Program-made: the position numbers and the translations under genes
Shown: piece after piece, positions 8,953 through 17,945 of the stretch
Layout: every line of letters starts with the position of its first letter
Position numbering within the stretch: the first letter of the stretch is position 1
DNA from: Actinomycetes bacterium
GTDB taxonomy: Bacteria > Actinomycetota > Acidimicrobiia > Acidimicrobiales > Aldehydirespiratoraceae
Length of the DNA stretch: 64,000 bases
Assembly (NCBI GenBank): GCA_024276495.1
Contig: JAJRXC010000035.1
Span: 1 to 64,000, forward strand
Reading direction: 5' to 3'
The notes under the pieces: generated by a model
Databases searched by the model: none
Seen by the model: only the letters and a program-made list of their open reading frames with translations
Told to the model about the DNA's origin: nothing

Positions 8953-10068
8953 ATGCGACCCCTCCCTGCCGTGGTCATTGTCCTCGCCCTGAGTGCGGCG
9001 GCGTGCGGTACCCGGTCGGTCGATGTCGCCGATCCGGCCGAACTGGTCGCCGCCCAGGTCGCCACGACCTCCTCCTCGGTCGTACCCAACACCCGGGCGG
9101 TGTCGACCACCGCGCCGTCGACATCCACCTCCACGTCGACCACGACCACGTCGACCACCACGACATCGACATCGACCAGCACGACCACGTCGACCACGAC
9201 CCCGTCGCCCACCTATCTTCTCGACGACCACGGTTCGTTGCGCAACGGACAGTCCGACGGCGTGCTCCGCACCGATACGGGGTGGATCGTGCCGGTCCTC
9301 GATGTCATCGCGGGCGGCTGGAACGTCTGGACCCCGTGCGGGCGGGTCGCCGAGGTGTCCCACGGCAGCTTCGTCGATCGCGTCGACTTCGTGATCGACC
9401 CCGGTCACGGCGGATCCGAACCGGGCGCCGTCGGGCCGGGCGGAACCCGCGAAGCCGACATCAACGTCCAGGTCGCTCGCCGGGTCGTCGCCGCGCTGGA
9501 AGAAGACGGTTATCGCGTCGTCATGACCCGCGACCGCGACGTGCGTCTGCCGATCGCGACCCGAGCCGAGATCGCGCTCGCGCTCGACCCGATCGCGTTC
9601 ATCTCGATCCACCACAACGCCGGAACCGAGGCGATCAGTGCCGAACCGGGAACGGAGATGTTCTTCCAGCTCGCGTCGGCCGACTCCAAGCGGCTCGCGG
9701 GGCTGCTCTACGAGGAGACCCGGGAGGTGCTCGATCCGCTCGGGTCGTCGTGGTTCGCGCTCAGCGACGCCGGCGCGATGTCACGAGCGAACCGTGAAGG
9801 CGGCGACTACTACGGCGTTCTCCGCCGACCGGCCGGAGTGACGAGCGTGATCGCGGAGTTCGCGTACATCACCAATCCGGTCGAGGAGGATCTGTTGAAC
9901 CGGGCCGACGTGCAGGACCGGCTCGCCGACGCGGTCCGTGCGGCCGTCGCCCGTTTCACCGCCACCGACGACCCGGGGTCGGGTTTCACGGAGAACCCGA
10001 TCTTTCGGGGCTACGGCCCATCCGGCGCAGGTGGCACGGGCAGCTGCACGGATCCGGCGCTGCAATAG
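8953..10068 (+). CDS. N-acetylmuramoyl-L-alanine amidase (Amidase_3), lipoprotein
   Basis: Zinc amidase that cleaves the glycan-peptide bond of peptidoglycan. Residues 1-18 are a lipoprotein signal with lipobox SAAACG. Residues ~50-90 form a Thr/Ser-rich flexible spacer. The catalytic domain (about 145-335) keeps all expected residues: His152 in DPGHGG, Glu167 in READIN, His220 in SIHHN and catalytic Glu302 in AEFAYITNP. The product is 371 residues, anchored on the outer face of the membrane and projecting into the wall. The next gene overlaps by one base (TAGTG) and encodes a degenerate relative. No clear ribosome site precedes the ATG, so the exact start is slightly uncertain. Confidence 0.9.
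   Translation: MRPLPAVVIVLALSAAACGTRSVDVADPAELVAAQVATTSSSVVPNTRAVSTTAPSTSTSTSTTTTSTTTTSTSTSTTTSTTTPSPTYLLDDHGSLRNGQSDGVLRTDTGWIVPVLDVIAGGWNVWTPCGRVAEVSHGSFVDRVDFVIDPGHGGSEPGAVGPGGTREADINVQVARRVVAALEEDGYRVVMTRDRDVRLPIATRAEIALALDPIAFISIHHNAGTEAISAEPGTEMFFQLASADSKRLAGLLYEETREVLDPLGSSWFALSDAGAMSRANREGGDYYGVLRRPAGVTSVIAEFAYITNPVEEDLLNRADVQDRLADAVRAAVARFTATDDPGSGFTENPIFRGYGPSGAGGTGSCTDPALQ
9101..9210 (+). repeat. Low-complexity ACGTCGACC-like tandem units coding a Thr/Ser spacer
   Basis: Imperfect 6- and 9-base units built from ACG, TCG and ACC codons encode about 37 Thr/Ser/Pro residues in the amidase linker. This is a candidate length-variable tract by slippage. Confidence 0.7.
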
Positions 10069-11084
10069 TGGCTCGGATGGGGCTGCCGAAGCGGTTGCTC
10101 GCCGTCGTGGTCCTGGCCGGCGCCTGCACCGGTGGCGCGCCGGACCGGGATTCCCTCGAGCCGATCACCGAGTCCGTCGACGGCACCGTCGCCGCGACGA
10201 CGACCGTCGACGGAACCGGCCCCCCGACGGCTTCCACGACGACGATCCCGGTTGCCGAGCGACTTCCCGCGCTCCCCACGGACATCGTGGGGGCGGTGCG
10301 GGCCGACGACGGAACCGCCCGCCCGATCACCGGGACCGACGGGGAGGTCTGGTTCATCCGAGGCGCGTGTGGGGCCGACGCCGTCGCGCCGGCGACCACC
10401 GCGGCGCTGATCGGCCCCCGTCACGTGGTGCTCGACCCGGGTGCAGGAGGTGCCGATCGTGGCAACGAGCTCGGTGGGCTGGTCGAGGCCGAGCTCAACC
10501 TCGACATCGCGGAGCGGACCGCTGCCCTGCTTCGGGCCCAGGGCGTGACGGTGGCCCTGACCCGCACGCGCGACACAGACCTCTCCGCGGGGGCCCGGGG
10601 CGCGCTCGGCCCCGCGCTGGGCGCACGGGCGTTGGTCTCGATCAATGTCGGCGCGCCCGTGGGAGCGACCGTCGCCGAGCCCCGCCCCGCGGTCTTCCAT
10701 CAGATCGGCGACGAGCAGAGCCGGCGGCTGGCCGGACTGGTGCACGAGGAGCTGGTGGCGGCGTTCGCCCGGTTCGACGGGCCATGGGCGGGGTTGGCCG
10801 AGCCCGGGGTGAAACCATTGCTCAACCAGCGAGGCGACGACTTCTTCGTCGTTCTCGACGCCGGTGCGGGCACCCCCGCGGTTCGAGTCGAGGTCGTCGC
10901 CGTCGGGGAGAACGAAGCGACCCTCCTCTCGACGGAGGAGGGTCGCGACGCAGAAGCCGAGGCATTGGCCGACGCGTTGGTGCGTTTCCTGGTCACCGAT
11001 GAGCAAGGTGACGGCTTCATCACCCCCACGGAGACCATGCGCACCGCCGCGACGTCGAACACGCCGGGCGGTTGCGGCGGCTAG
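10068..11084 (+). CDS. Degenerate amidase-fold lipoprotein (zinc ligands lost)
   Basis: A 338-residue paralogue of the upstream amidase: a lipoprotein-like N-terminus (VVVLAGACTGG), a Thr-rich spacer, then an Amidase_3-like fold. Aligned motif by motif it has lost the active site: DPGHGG is DPGAGG (Ala126 for the zinc His), SIHHN is SINVG (Asn193 for His), and the AEFAYI catalytic segment is VEVVAVG. Only the glutamate of the READIN position is kept (VEAELN, Glu140/142). The ALTRTRDTDLS turn and the spacing are preserved, so this is a folded domain rather than a decaying gene. GTG 10068 overlaps the upstream TAG, so it is coupled. It may be a wall-binding or regulatory pseudo-amidase. Confidence 0.8.
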   Translation: MARMGLPKRLLAVVVLAGACTGGAPDRDSLEPITESVDGTVAATTTVDGTGPPTASTTTIPVAERLPALPTDIVGAVRADDGTARPITGTDGEVWFIRGACGADAVAPATTAALIGPRHVVLDPGAGGADRGNELGGLVEAELNLDIAERTAALLRAQGVTVALTRTRDTDLSAGARGALGPALGARALVSINVGAPVGATVAEPRPAVFHQIGDEQSRRLAGLVHEELVAAFARFDGPWAGLAEPGVKPLLNQRGDDFFVVLDAGAGTPAVRVEVVAVGENEATLLSTEEGRDAEAEALADALVRFLVTDEQGDGFITPTETMRTAATSNTPGGCGG

Positions 11085-11087
11085 GAC

Positions 11088-11525
11088 TCAGAACTGGGTG
11101 GGAGGCGCGGCGCTCGCGCTGTCTCCGGCCTTCATGTCCATGACCGCGGCGGCGACGATGACGGCCGAGGCGACCCAACCGAGAAGCACGCCGATGGCCG
11201 CACCGGAACGGAACTGCAGGCCGAACGTGATCAGGAATGCCGCGAATCCGAGGGCGAGGTGGAGCTGGTTGTGGTCCATTCCGAGGATCCGGTCGGGGAG
11301 GCTGACGCCACCGAACTGGCGTGCGGCGACCCCACCGGCGATCGCCAGACCGATGACGGCGACGAGGATGCCTTGAATGCCGTTGGTCTCGGTGTTCCAA
11401 CCACTCGCTCCCACCGAGAAGTTCCCACTGCCGAAACTCAGCCAGTCGAGAAACGTCGAGATGAGCAGCACGGCCCCTCCGGCGATGAGCATGATCGTGC
11501 TGGGTTTGATGTCGTTGGTATCCAT
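11088..11525 (-). CDS. Small four-helix membrane protein, unknown function
   Basis: A 145-residue integral membrane protein with about four hydrophobic segments (residues 9-30, 50-68, 85-103, 108-128) and a short outside loop after helix 1 (WLSFGSGNFSVGASGWNTE). The charged MDMKAGDS follows the last helix. GGAGG precedes the ATG at a proper distance. The stop lies three bases from the stop of the convergent degenerate amidase. Proteins of this layout are common and unnamed in actinobacteria; no function can be given. Confidence 0.7.
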   Translation of the reverse strand: MDTNDIKPSTIMLIAGGAVLLISTFLDWLSFGSGNFSVGASGWNTETNGIQGILVAVIGLAIAGGVAARQFGGVSLPDRILGMDHNQLHLALGFAAFLITFGLQFRSGAAIGVLLGWVASAVIVAAAVMDMKAGDSASAAPPTQF

Positions 11526-11613
11526 GTGCCCTCCAGTGACTAAGCGTTACGACGCCGACAGTAACCGGCGGAGCGCCGCGATGCCGGGAACGGGGGTTCG
11601 AAGGCCGTTTTGG

Positions 11614-11627
11614 TAGGTTCGCCGGTG
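11614..11627 (+). promoter_or_regulatory. Start-proximal -10 element of purH
   Basis: TAGGTT lies 8 bases before ATG 11628, or 5 before an in-frame GTG at 11625. There is no Shine-Dalgarno sequence. Confidence 0.45.
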
Positions 11628-13163
11628 ATGCCAGACCAGTCCCCGCCCCAACGCCGCGCCCTGCTCTCGGTCTTCGACAAGACCGGAATCGTCGACTTCG
11701 CCGAGGGGCTCGTCGGGCTCGGTTGGGAGCTGATCTCCAGTGGGGGCACTGCCCGGGTGATCGCCGAGGCCGGCCTGCCGGTCACCGATGTGGCCGATCA
11801 CACGGGATCGCCGATCATGCTCGGCCATCGGGTGGTCACCCTGCATCCCCGGATCCACGGGGGCATCCTGGCCGACCGTGACGACCCGGGGCATCGGACC
11901 GATCTCGAGACCCACGGCATCGACCCGATCGACCTCGTCGTGGTGAACCTCTACCCGTTCGCGGCCGAACCGGGCATCGAGATGATCGACATCGGCGGCC
12001 CGACGATGGTGCGGGCCGCGGCCAAGAACCACGCCCACGTCGGTGTCGTGGTCGACCCCGTCGAGTACGGCGCCGTTCTCGAGGAGCTCGAGACGTCGGG
12101 CGCGTTGACCGCCGGCACCCGTCGCCGGCTGGCCCGAACCGCGTTCGCCCACACCGCGGCGTACGACGCGGCGATCGTCGGCTGGTTCGACGAGACCGAT
12201 GCCGACGCGTCGACGCTGCCACCGACGATCCATCTCGCGCTCGAACGCACCGACGTGTTGCGGTACGGGGAGAACCCGCATCAGTCCGGCGCCCGCTACC
12301 GAACGATCGGTGAGACGAGCATGTGGGACACCGTCGAGCAGCACTCCGGTGTGGCCCTGAGCTATCTCAACCTGTTCGACGCCGACGCGGCCTGGCGGCT
12401 GGCCCACGACCTCGGCGATCGGCCGACCGTCGCGATCATCAAGCACGCGAATCCGTGTGGCGTGGCGATCGCCGATCGTCTCGCCGACGCCTATCAACGT
12501 GCGTTCGACTGCGACGCCCGAAGCGCGTTCGGTGGCATCGTCGCCACGAACCGGATCATCGATGCCGACACGGTGGAAGCGATGGAGGCGGCGGCCCAGG
12601 CCGATGTGGTCATCGCCCCCGGCTACGGCGACAGGGTGGTCGAGCGGCTTGTCGCCAAGCGCAAGAACACCCGCTTGTTGACCGCGACCGCCCCCGCGCC
12701 CGCGGCGGGCCGCGAGCTCCGTCAGATCGGCGGTGGCTATCTGGTCCAGGACGCCCACCATTTCGCGGCAGCGCCCGACACATGGCGGGTCGTCACCCGG
12801 CGTCAGCCGACCCAGTCGGAGATGGCCGATGCCGCGTTCGCCTGGCGGGTCTGTGGCCATGTGACCTCGAACGCGATCGTGTTGGCCAAGGACGGCGTCG
12901 CGTGGGGGATCGGTGCCGGGCAGCAGAACCGGGTCGAGTCCGGCCAGATCGCGGCGGCCAAGGCCGACGGCCGTGCCAAGGACGGCGCCTGCGCGAGCGA
13001 CGCGTTCTACCCGTTCCCCGACGGGGTCGAGGAGGCAGCCGATGCCGGTGTCGCGGTCATCGTGCAACCGGGAGGATCCGTGAACGACGACAAGACGATC
13101 GAAGCGGCCGATCGACGAGGTGTGGCCATGGTGTTCACCGGCGAACGTCAGTTCCTTCACTGA
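11628..13163 (+). CDS. purH: Bifunctional AICAR transformylase / IMP cyclohydrolase
   Basis: Catalyses the last two steps of IMP synthesis. The product is 511 residues, normal for PurH. The N-terminal cyclohydrolase (MGS-like) domain begins RRALLSVFDKTGIVDFA and includes ISSGGTA and GHRVVTLHPRIHGGIL. The C-terminal transformylase has NPHQSG, LSYLNLFDADAAW, the catalytic IIKHANPCGVA and SDAFYPFPDGVE. ATG 11628 is used because a -10-like element sits just upstream and homology begins soon after. The stop overlaps the next start by one base (TGATG). Confidence 0.95.
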   Translation: MPDQSPPQRRALLSVFDKTGIVDFAEGLVGLGWELISSGGTARVIAEAGLPVTDVADHTGSPIMLGHRVVTLHPRIHGGILADRDDPGHRTDLETHGIDPIDLVVVNLYPFAAEPGIEMIDIGGPTMVRAAAKNHAHVGVVVDPVEYGAVLEELETSGALTAGTRRRLARTAFAHTAAYDAAIVGWFDETDADASTLPPTIHLALERTDVLRYGENPHQSGARYRTIGETSMWDTVEQHSGVALSYLNLFDADAAWRLAHDLGDRPTVAIIKHANPCGVAIADRLADAYQRAFDCDARSAFGGIVATNRIIDADTVEAMEAAAQADVVIAPGYGDRVVERLVAKRKNTRLLTATAPAPAAGRELRQIGGGYLVQDAHHFAAAPDTWRVVTRRQPTQSEMADAAFAWRVCGHVTSNAIVLAKDGVAWGIGAGQQNRVESGQIAAAKADGRAKDGACASDAFYPFPDGVEEAADAGVAVIVQPGGSVNDDKTIEAADRRGVAMVFTGERQFLH

Positions 13164-13879
13164 TGGGCGAGAACGGACCCCCGGCTTCGGGCGACGCGCC
13201 GGCGCGCGAAGCCAAGAGCCTCGAGTGGGCGGTGCGGGTCGGGCACCAGCGGTCATCGCTCGTCTTCTACCGGCTCGTACGGGGCTTCATCCGGATCGTG
13301 CTGTTCCGCTGGTTGCGGGTGCAGGTTCGGGGGGCCGAGCACCTGAACATCGAGGGGCCGGTGATCGTCGCGCCCGTCCACCGCTCGAATCTCGATGCGC
13401 CGCTGATCGCGGGGGCGGGGAACCGGCGCCTGCGGGCATTGGGCAAGCGGTCGCTGTTCGTCAACCCGGTCAGTGCCTGGGTGTGCGCCGCGCTCGGCGC
13501 GATTCCGTTGCGGCGCGGCGAGGCGGATCGTGACGCGATGCGCTCGGCTCGGACCATCCTCGACGACGGGGAGGTGATGATCGTGTTTCCGGAGGGCACC
13601 CGCCAGGTCGGTCCCCGCGTCGCCGGGGTGTTCGACGGGATGTCGTATCTCGCCTCGAAGACCCGGGCCCCGATCGTGCCCGTCGGGATCGCGGGAACCG
13701 AGAACGCGCTCCCGCCCGGCGCGAAGTTCATCCATCGCACCCACACGGCGATCGTCGTCGGGGAGCCGATCGTCGCCCCGGAGGGCCGGATGAGTCGCCC
13801 GGCCCTCACGGCGTTCAGCGAGGAAGTCGGGGCCCGTCTCCAGGCGGTGTTCGACGAGGCCAACGCGCTCCTCCGCTGA
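13163..13879 (+). CDS. 1-acyl-sn-glycerol-3-phosphate acyltransferase family protein (PlsC-like)
   Basis: Membrane-associated phospholipid acyltransferase of 238 residues. The catalytic HX4D motif is HRSNLD (near residue 72) and the substrate-binding FPEGTR lies near residue 145; IPLRRGEADRDAM and PIVPVGIAGT are further conserved blocks. A hydrophobic, basic segment (RLVRGFIRIVLFRWLRV) probably places it at the membrane. It starts inside the purH stop codon (TGATG), so it is translated from the purH message. Acyl substrate and acceptor cannot be decided from sequence; lysophosphatidate is the usual acceptor. Confidence 0.88.
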   Translation: MGENGPPASGDAPAREAKSLEWAVRVGHQRSSLVFYRLVRGFIRIVLFRWLRVQVRGAEHLNIEGPVIVAPVHRSNLDAPLIAGAGNRRLRALGKRSLFVNPVSAWVCAALGAIPLRRGEADRDAMRSARTILDDGEVMIVFPEGTRQVGPRVAGVFDGMSYLASKTRAPIVPVGIAGTENALPPGAKFIHRTHTAIVVGEPIVAPEGRMSRPALTAFSEEVGARLQAVFDEANALLR

Positions 13880-14000
13880 GTCCTGCCGGTGCTCGGTCCG
13901 CCGGTGCCGTGTGGCGGGACGGTTCCGCTTCGTGGAACACGACCGGTGCGGATTCGACGGATTGAGCCGCACGGCCCGGGAACTCTCGGCGCGGAGATCG

Positions 14001-14012
14001 TATCTTCGGGAC
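14001..14012 (+). promoter_or_regulatory. Start-proximal -10 element of metF
   Basis: TATCTT lies 6 bases before the ATG. The 133-base gap upstream holds no other recognisable element. Confidence 0.5.
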
Positions 14013-14864
14013 ATGACCGCGATTCGTGACCTCCTCGACCGGGGACCGACACTGTCGTTCGAGTTCTTCCCTCCCAAGACCACCGAAGGCCGGGCGAAGC
14101 TGCGGTCCACCGTCGACCGTCTCGAGAAGATCGATCCGGACTTCGTGTCGGTCACCTACGGAGCCGGGGGCTCCACGCGAGAGACCACCCGCGAGACCGT
14201 GCTCGACTTCTGCGAGCACCGGACCTTCCCCGCGATGCCCCATCTCACCTGTGTCGGCCACAGCCTCGCCGAGGTCCACGACCTGATCGACGACTACGCG
14301 GCCAACGGAGTGCGAAACATGTTGGCGCTCGCCGGCGACCCACCCGACGACGGCAGCCCGGCCCCGGGCGACTTTCGGTACGCGCTCGAGCTGGTCGAGG
14401 TGCTCAGGGACCGTTCCGAAATGTCCGTCGGCGTCGCCGCCTTTCCCGAGGTGCATCCCCGTTCGGCGAACCGCGACGCCGATCGCCGTCATCTCGCCGA
14501 GAAGCTGAACGCGTCCGATTTCGGGATCACCCAGTTCTTCTTCGATCCCGACCACTACTTCCGAATGATCGAGGAGCTCGACGCCCGGGGTTGCACCACC
14601 CCGGTCATCCCCGGGGTGGCACCGGTCACGAACCCCGACAGCATCCGCCGGTTCGCGGGGATCAACGGGTCGGCCCTCGACGAGGAGCTCTGGGCCCGCC
14701 TCGAGGCGACCGACGACATCGATGAGCGGTTGGAGATCGCGGTCGACGCCGCGGTCCGTCTGATCGGGCGACTCATCGACGGAGGCGCGCCCGGCATCCA
14801 CCTCTACACGCTGAATCAGGCCGCCGCGACCGTTCGCATCTGCGAGCGGATCGACATTCGCTGA
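14013..14864 (+). CDS. metF: 5,10-methylenetetrahydrofolate reductase
   Basis: FAD enzyme that reduces methylene-THF to methyl-THF for methionine synthesis. The product is 283 residues, typical of bacterial MetF. TLSFEFFPPKT carries the catalytic glutamate; DFVSVTYGAGGSTRE, NMLALAGDPP, AAFPEVHPRS and ITQFFFD follow in family order, with VIPGVAPVTN and GIHLYTLNQ near the end. The ATG at 14013 is preferred over upstream in-frame codons because homology starts there and a -10-like element lies just before it. Confidence 0.94.
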   Translation: MTAIRDLLDRGPTLSFEFFPPKTTEGRAKLRSTVDRLEKIDPDFVSVTYGAGGSTRETTRETVLDFCEHRTFPAMPHLTCVGHSLAEVHDLIDDYAANGVRNMLALAGDPPDDGSPAPGDFRYALELVEVLRDRSEMSVGVAAFPEVHPRSANRDADRRHLAEKLNASDFGITQFFFDPDHYFRMIEELDARGCTTPVIPGVAPVTNPDSIRRFAGINGSALDEELWARLEATDDIDERLEIAVDAAVRLIGRLIDGGAPGIHLYTLNQAAATVRICERIDIR

Positions 14865-14890
14865 CCACGCCGAACGGTCCGGCCGCGGGA

Positions 14891-14903
14891 TAAGGTCGCC
14901 CGC
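14891..14903 (+). promoter_or_regulatory. Start-proximal -10 element of icd
   Basis: TAAGGT lies 7 bases before the ATG. This implies a separate leaderless transcript despite only 39 bases to metF. Confidence 0.5.
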
Positions 14904-16100
14904 ATGGCTGACAAGATCACGATGCAGGACGACGGCACGCTGTCGGTTCCCGACAACCCCATCATTCCGTTCATCGAAGGCGACGGCACCGGTGTCGACA
15001 TCTGGCCGGCCGCGAAGCTCGTACTCGACGCGGCGGCGGGAAAGTACGGCCGGACCATCGAGTGGAAAGAGGTCCTGGCCGGCGAGAAGGCCTTCAACGA
15101 GACGGGCGACTGGTTGCCGCAGGAGACGATCGACGACTTCACCGAGTATCTCATCGGGATCAAGGGGCCCTTGACCACACCGATCGGTGGCGGCTTCCGG
15201 AGCCTGAACGTCGCGATTCGCCAGATCATGGACCTCTACGTCTGTCTGCGCCCGGTGCGTTGGTTCCAGGGCGTCCCCTCGCCGGTGAAGAAGCCCGAGC
15301 TCGTCGACATGGTGATCTTTCGCGAGAACACCGAGGACATCTACGCGGGCCTGGAGGTCGAAGAAGGCACTCCCGAAGCCAAGAAGATGATCGAGCTGCT
15401 CCACGACGCCTTCGGTTGGGAGATCCGGGAGGATTCCGGCATCGGCGTGAAACCGATCTCGAAGACGGGCTCCCAGCGGCTTCAGCGGGCGGCGATCCAG
15501 TATGCCGTTCGTCGCGGCCTGAAGCGGGTTCACTGGGTCCACAAGGGCAACATCATGAAGTTCACCGAGGGTGCCTTCCAGAAGTGGGGGTACGAGCTCG
15601 TGCGCGAGGAGTTCTCCGATGTCGCGGTCGGCTGGGACGACTGTGGCGGTGACCCCGGCGACAAGATCCTCGTCCAGGACGCGATTGCCGACATCGCGCT
15701 CCAGCAGGTCCTCACGCGTCCGGCCGAGTTCGACCTGATCGCGACGATGAACCTCAACGGCGACTACCTCTCCGACGCGCTGGCCGCGCAGGTCGGCGGG
15801 ATCGGAATCGCCCCTGGTGCCAACATCAACTACGTGACCGGCCATGGCGTGTTCGAGGCGACCCACGGAACCGCGCCGAAGTACGCCGGCCAGGACAAGG
15901 TCAACCCGTCGTCGGTGCTGCTCTCGGGCGTGATGATGTTCGAGCATCTCGGTTGGCAGGACGCGGCCGACGACATCGTCGCCGCGGTCGAGGCCACGAT
16001 CGGCGACAAGGTCGTCACGTACGACTTCGCCCGGCTGATGGACGGTGCCACCGAAGTGAAGTGCTCCGAGTTCGCCGGCGCCGTGGTCGACCGTCTCTGA
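14904..16100 (+). CDS. icd: Isocitrate dehydrogenase (NADP-type, homodimeric)
   Basis: Oxidative decarboxylase of the TCA cycle producing 2-oxoglutarate. The 398-residue product matches the E. coli-type family rather than the monomeric 80-kDa actinobacterial form. Isocitrate-binding serine and arginines lie in [13 protein letters not shown] and [48 protein letters not shown] and [14 protein letters not shown] are intact. In the last block the Lys-Tyr pair after GTAP is the determinant associated with NADP rather than NAD preference. The serine of GGGFRSLN corresponds to the E. coli phosphorylation site. Confidence 0.95.
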   Translation: MADKITMQDDGTLSVPDNPIIPFIEGDGTGVDIWPAAKLVLDAAAGKYGRTIEWKEVLAGEKAFNETGDWLPQETIDDFTEYLIGIKGPLTTPIGGGFRSLNVAIRQIMDLYVCLRPVRWFQGVPSPVKKPELVDMVIFRENTEDIYAGLEVEEGTPEAKKMIELLHDAFGWEIREDSGIGVKPISKTGSQRLQRAAIQYAVRRGLKRVHWVHKGNIMKFTEGAFQKWGYELVREEFSDVAVGWDDCGGDPGDKILVQDAIADIALQQVLTRPAEFDLIATMNLNGDYLSDALAAQVGGIGIAPGANINYVTGHGVFEATHGTAPKYAGQDKVNPSSVLLSGVMMFEHLGWQDAADDIVAAVEATIGDKVVTYDFARLMDGATEVKCSEFAGAVVDRL

Positions 16101-16169
16101 GCCCCGTTCCGCGCGGCCCGTACGGAAAATCGAGCGGGTCGGCGGCCGGGGCGCCGATTCCGTGGCGCC

Positions 16170-17945
16170 GTGAACGACCGCGAAGGGGCACGTCGGTCAC
16201 CCGACGATGAGGTGCACATCTGGCGTCGTGGTGCCCGGCTGATCGGGCGGTCGCTTCGCGCCCATCCAGGGCCGCACGCGGCTTCGATGTTCGGCGCGTT
16301 GTTGTTCGTGCTCGCTGCGGTCGGTGGCGCCTGGGTTCTGCGCGGCGTCACCGACGACCTCATCGTGCCCGCGTTCGGGGACGGACAGGTCGACGGTGGT
16401 GATGTCTGGATGGCGGTCGCGGCCCTGGTCGGTGTCTCCCTGCTGCGCGGTGTCAGCGTGGTCACCCGGCGGATGTTCCTGTCGATGGCCGAGTACCGAA
16501 CCCAACGCGACTGGCGGCGGCGGCTGCTCGGCCACTATCTCGACGTCCCGCTGCGGTTTCACCGATCGAAGCCGACCGGAGAGCTCCTCGCCCATGCCGA
16601 CACCGATCTGGTCCAGGCCACGATGGTGCTCAAGCCGCTCGCGTTCTCAGTGAGCGTCGTGCTGCTCGTCACGGTCGCGGTCGTCAGCATCCTCATGATC
16701 CACTGGATGCTGGCGCTGATCGCGGTGGTCTTGTTCCCTGCCCTCGTCGTTCTCAGCCAGGTCTACACGGCGAGGGTCGAGGCGCCGGCCGCGCTCGCCC
16801 AGCAGCGAGTCGGTGAGGTCTCTGCGGTGGCGCACGAGAGCTTCGACGGGGCCCTCGTGGTGAAGACGCTCGGGCGTGAGCGCGAGGAGCTCGAACGCAT
16901 GTGGGAGGCCTCCGATCGACTGCGTCAGGCCCGCATCCGGGTCGGCCGGCTCCGGGCCAACTTCGAGCCGGTGATCGAGGCGCTGCCGACGCTGGGCGTC
17001 GTGGTGTTGATCCTCATCGGGACATGGCTGATCTCGCGGGGTGAAGCAACGCCGGGGGACATCGTCCTCGCCGCGACCCTGTTCGGGTTGTTGACGACCC
17101 CGTTGCGGATCTTCGGGTTCTTCCTCGAGGAGATGCCCCGCTCCGTCGTGTCGCTCGAGCGCGTCGACCGGGTCATGGGCTACCCGGTCGAGCGCCGCGG
17201 GGGATCGGGATCGCTCGACGACGGACCCCTCGCCGTGCTCGTCGACGGCTTGACCGTTCGCCACGGCGACCACGACGTCCTCGTCGATGTGAGCTTCTTC
17301 GTGGCGGCCGGAGAGACCGTCGCGGTGGTCGGCGCGACCGGGTCGGGGAAATCGACGCTGGTCGAGTCGATCGCCGGGCTTCTCGATCCGGAGCGGGGCG
17401 AGGTTCGTGTCGGTGGAGTCGATGTCGTCGAGCTCGCGCCCGGAGATCTCGCGGCCGTGGCTGCGCTGGTGTTCCAGGAGGCGTTCCTGTTCGCCGACTC
17501 GATCGAGGAGAACGTGGGGATGGGCCTCGCCGACCCGGCCGACGTCACCGCCGCGCTCGAGATCGCGCACGCGGCCGGATTCGTCTCGGCGCTGCCCGAT
17601 GGGCGCCACACCGTGGTCGGGGAGCGAGGCCAGACCCTCTCGGGCGGCCAGCGGCAGCGGGTCGCGTTGGCCCGGGCCCTCGCCCGACACCCCCGCCTGC
17701 TCATCTTGGACGACGCGACGAGCGCCGTGGACCCGACGGTCGAGGCGGCCATCCTCGCCAACCTGCGGCGCGAGCTCGACACGACCCTCGTGGTCGTCGC
17801 GCACCGTGTCTCGACGATCCGACTGGCCGATCGGGTCGTCTATCTCGACGAGGGCCGCGTCGTCGCGGTCGGCACCCACGACGAGCTGCTCGAGCGGGGC
17901 GACTATCGATCCCTCGTCACCGCCTACGAGGCGGAGGGCGCGTGA
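16170..17945 (+). CDS. ABC exporter, fused membrane-ATPase half-transporter (first of pair)
   Basis: Type IV ABC exporter half of 591 residues. Six membrane helices lie in residues ~40-320, followed by a nucleotide-binding domain with Walker A GATGSGKST (near 390), Q-loop VFQEAFLF, signature LSGGQRQR, Walker B LLILDDATSAVD and H-loop VAHRVS. Its Walker B ends Asp-Asp, without the catalytic glutamate (DDATSA), while the partner has LLLLDEATSAVD. That asymmetry is typical of heterodimeric exporters with one degenerate site. The GTG start has no ribosome site. The stop overlaps the next gene by four bases. The exported substrate cannot be told. Confidence 0.9.
   Translation: MNDREGARRSPDDEVHIWRRGARLIGRSLRAHPGPHAASMFGALLFVLAAVGGAWVLRGVTDDLIVPAFGDGQVDGGDVWMAVAALVGVSLLRGVSVVTRRMFLSMAEYRTQRDWRRRLLGHYLDVPLRFHRSKPTGELLAHADTDLVQATMVLKPLAFSVSVVLLVTVAVVSILMIHWMLALIAVVLFPALVVLSQVYTARVEAPAALAQQRVGEVSAVAHESFDGALVVKTLGREREELERMWEASDRLRQARIRVGRLRANFEPVIEALPTLGVVVLILIGTWLISRGEATPGDIVLAATLFGLLTTPLRIFGFFLEEMPRSVVSLERVDRVMGYPVERRGGSGSLDDGPLAVLVDGLTVRHGDHDVLVDVSFFVAAGETVAVVGATGSGKSTLVESIAGLLDPERGEVRVGGVDVVELAPGDLAAVAALVFQEAFLFADSIEENVGMGLADPADVTAALEIAHAAGFVSALPDGRHTVVGERGQTLSGGQRQRVALARALARHPRLLILDDATSAVDPTVEAAILANLRRELDTTLVVVAHRVSTIRLADRVVYLDEGRVVAVGTHDELLERGDYRSLVTAYEAEGA

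Noticed and set aside
9101-9210. Possible CRISPR-like or satellite repeat
   Set aside because: The 6- and 9-base units are in frame inside a lipoprotein spacer, with no spacers between repeats and no cas genes.
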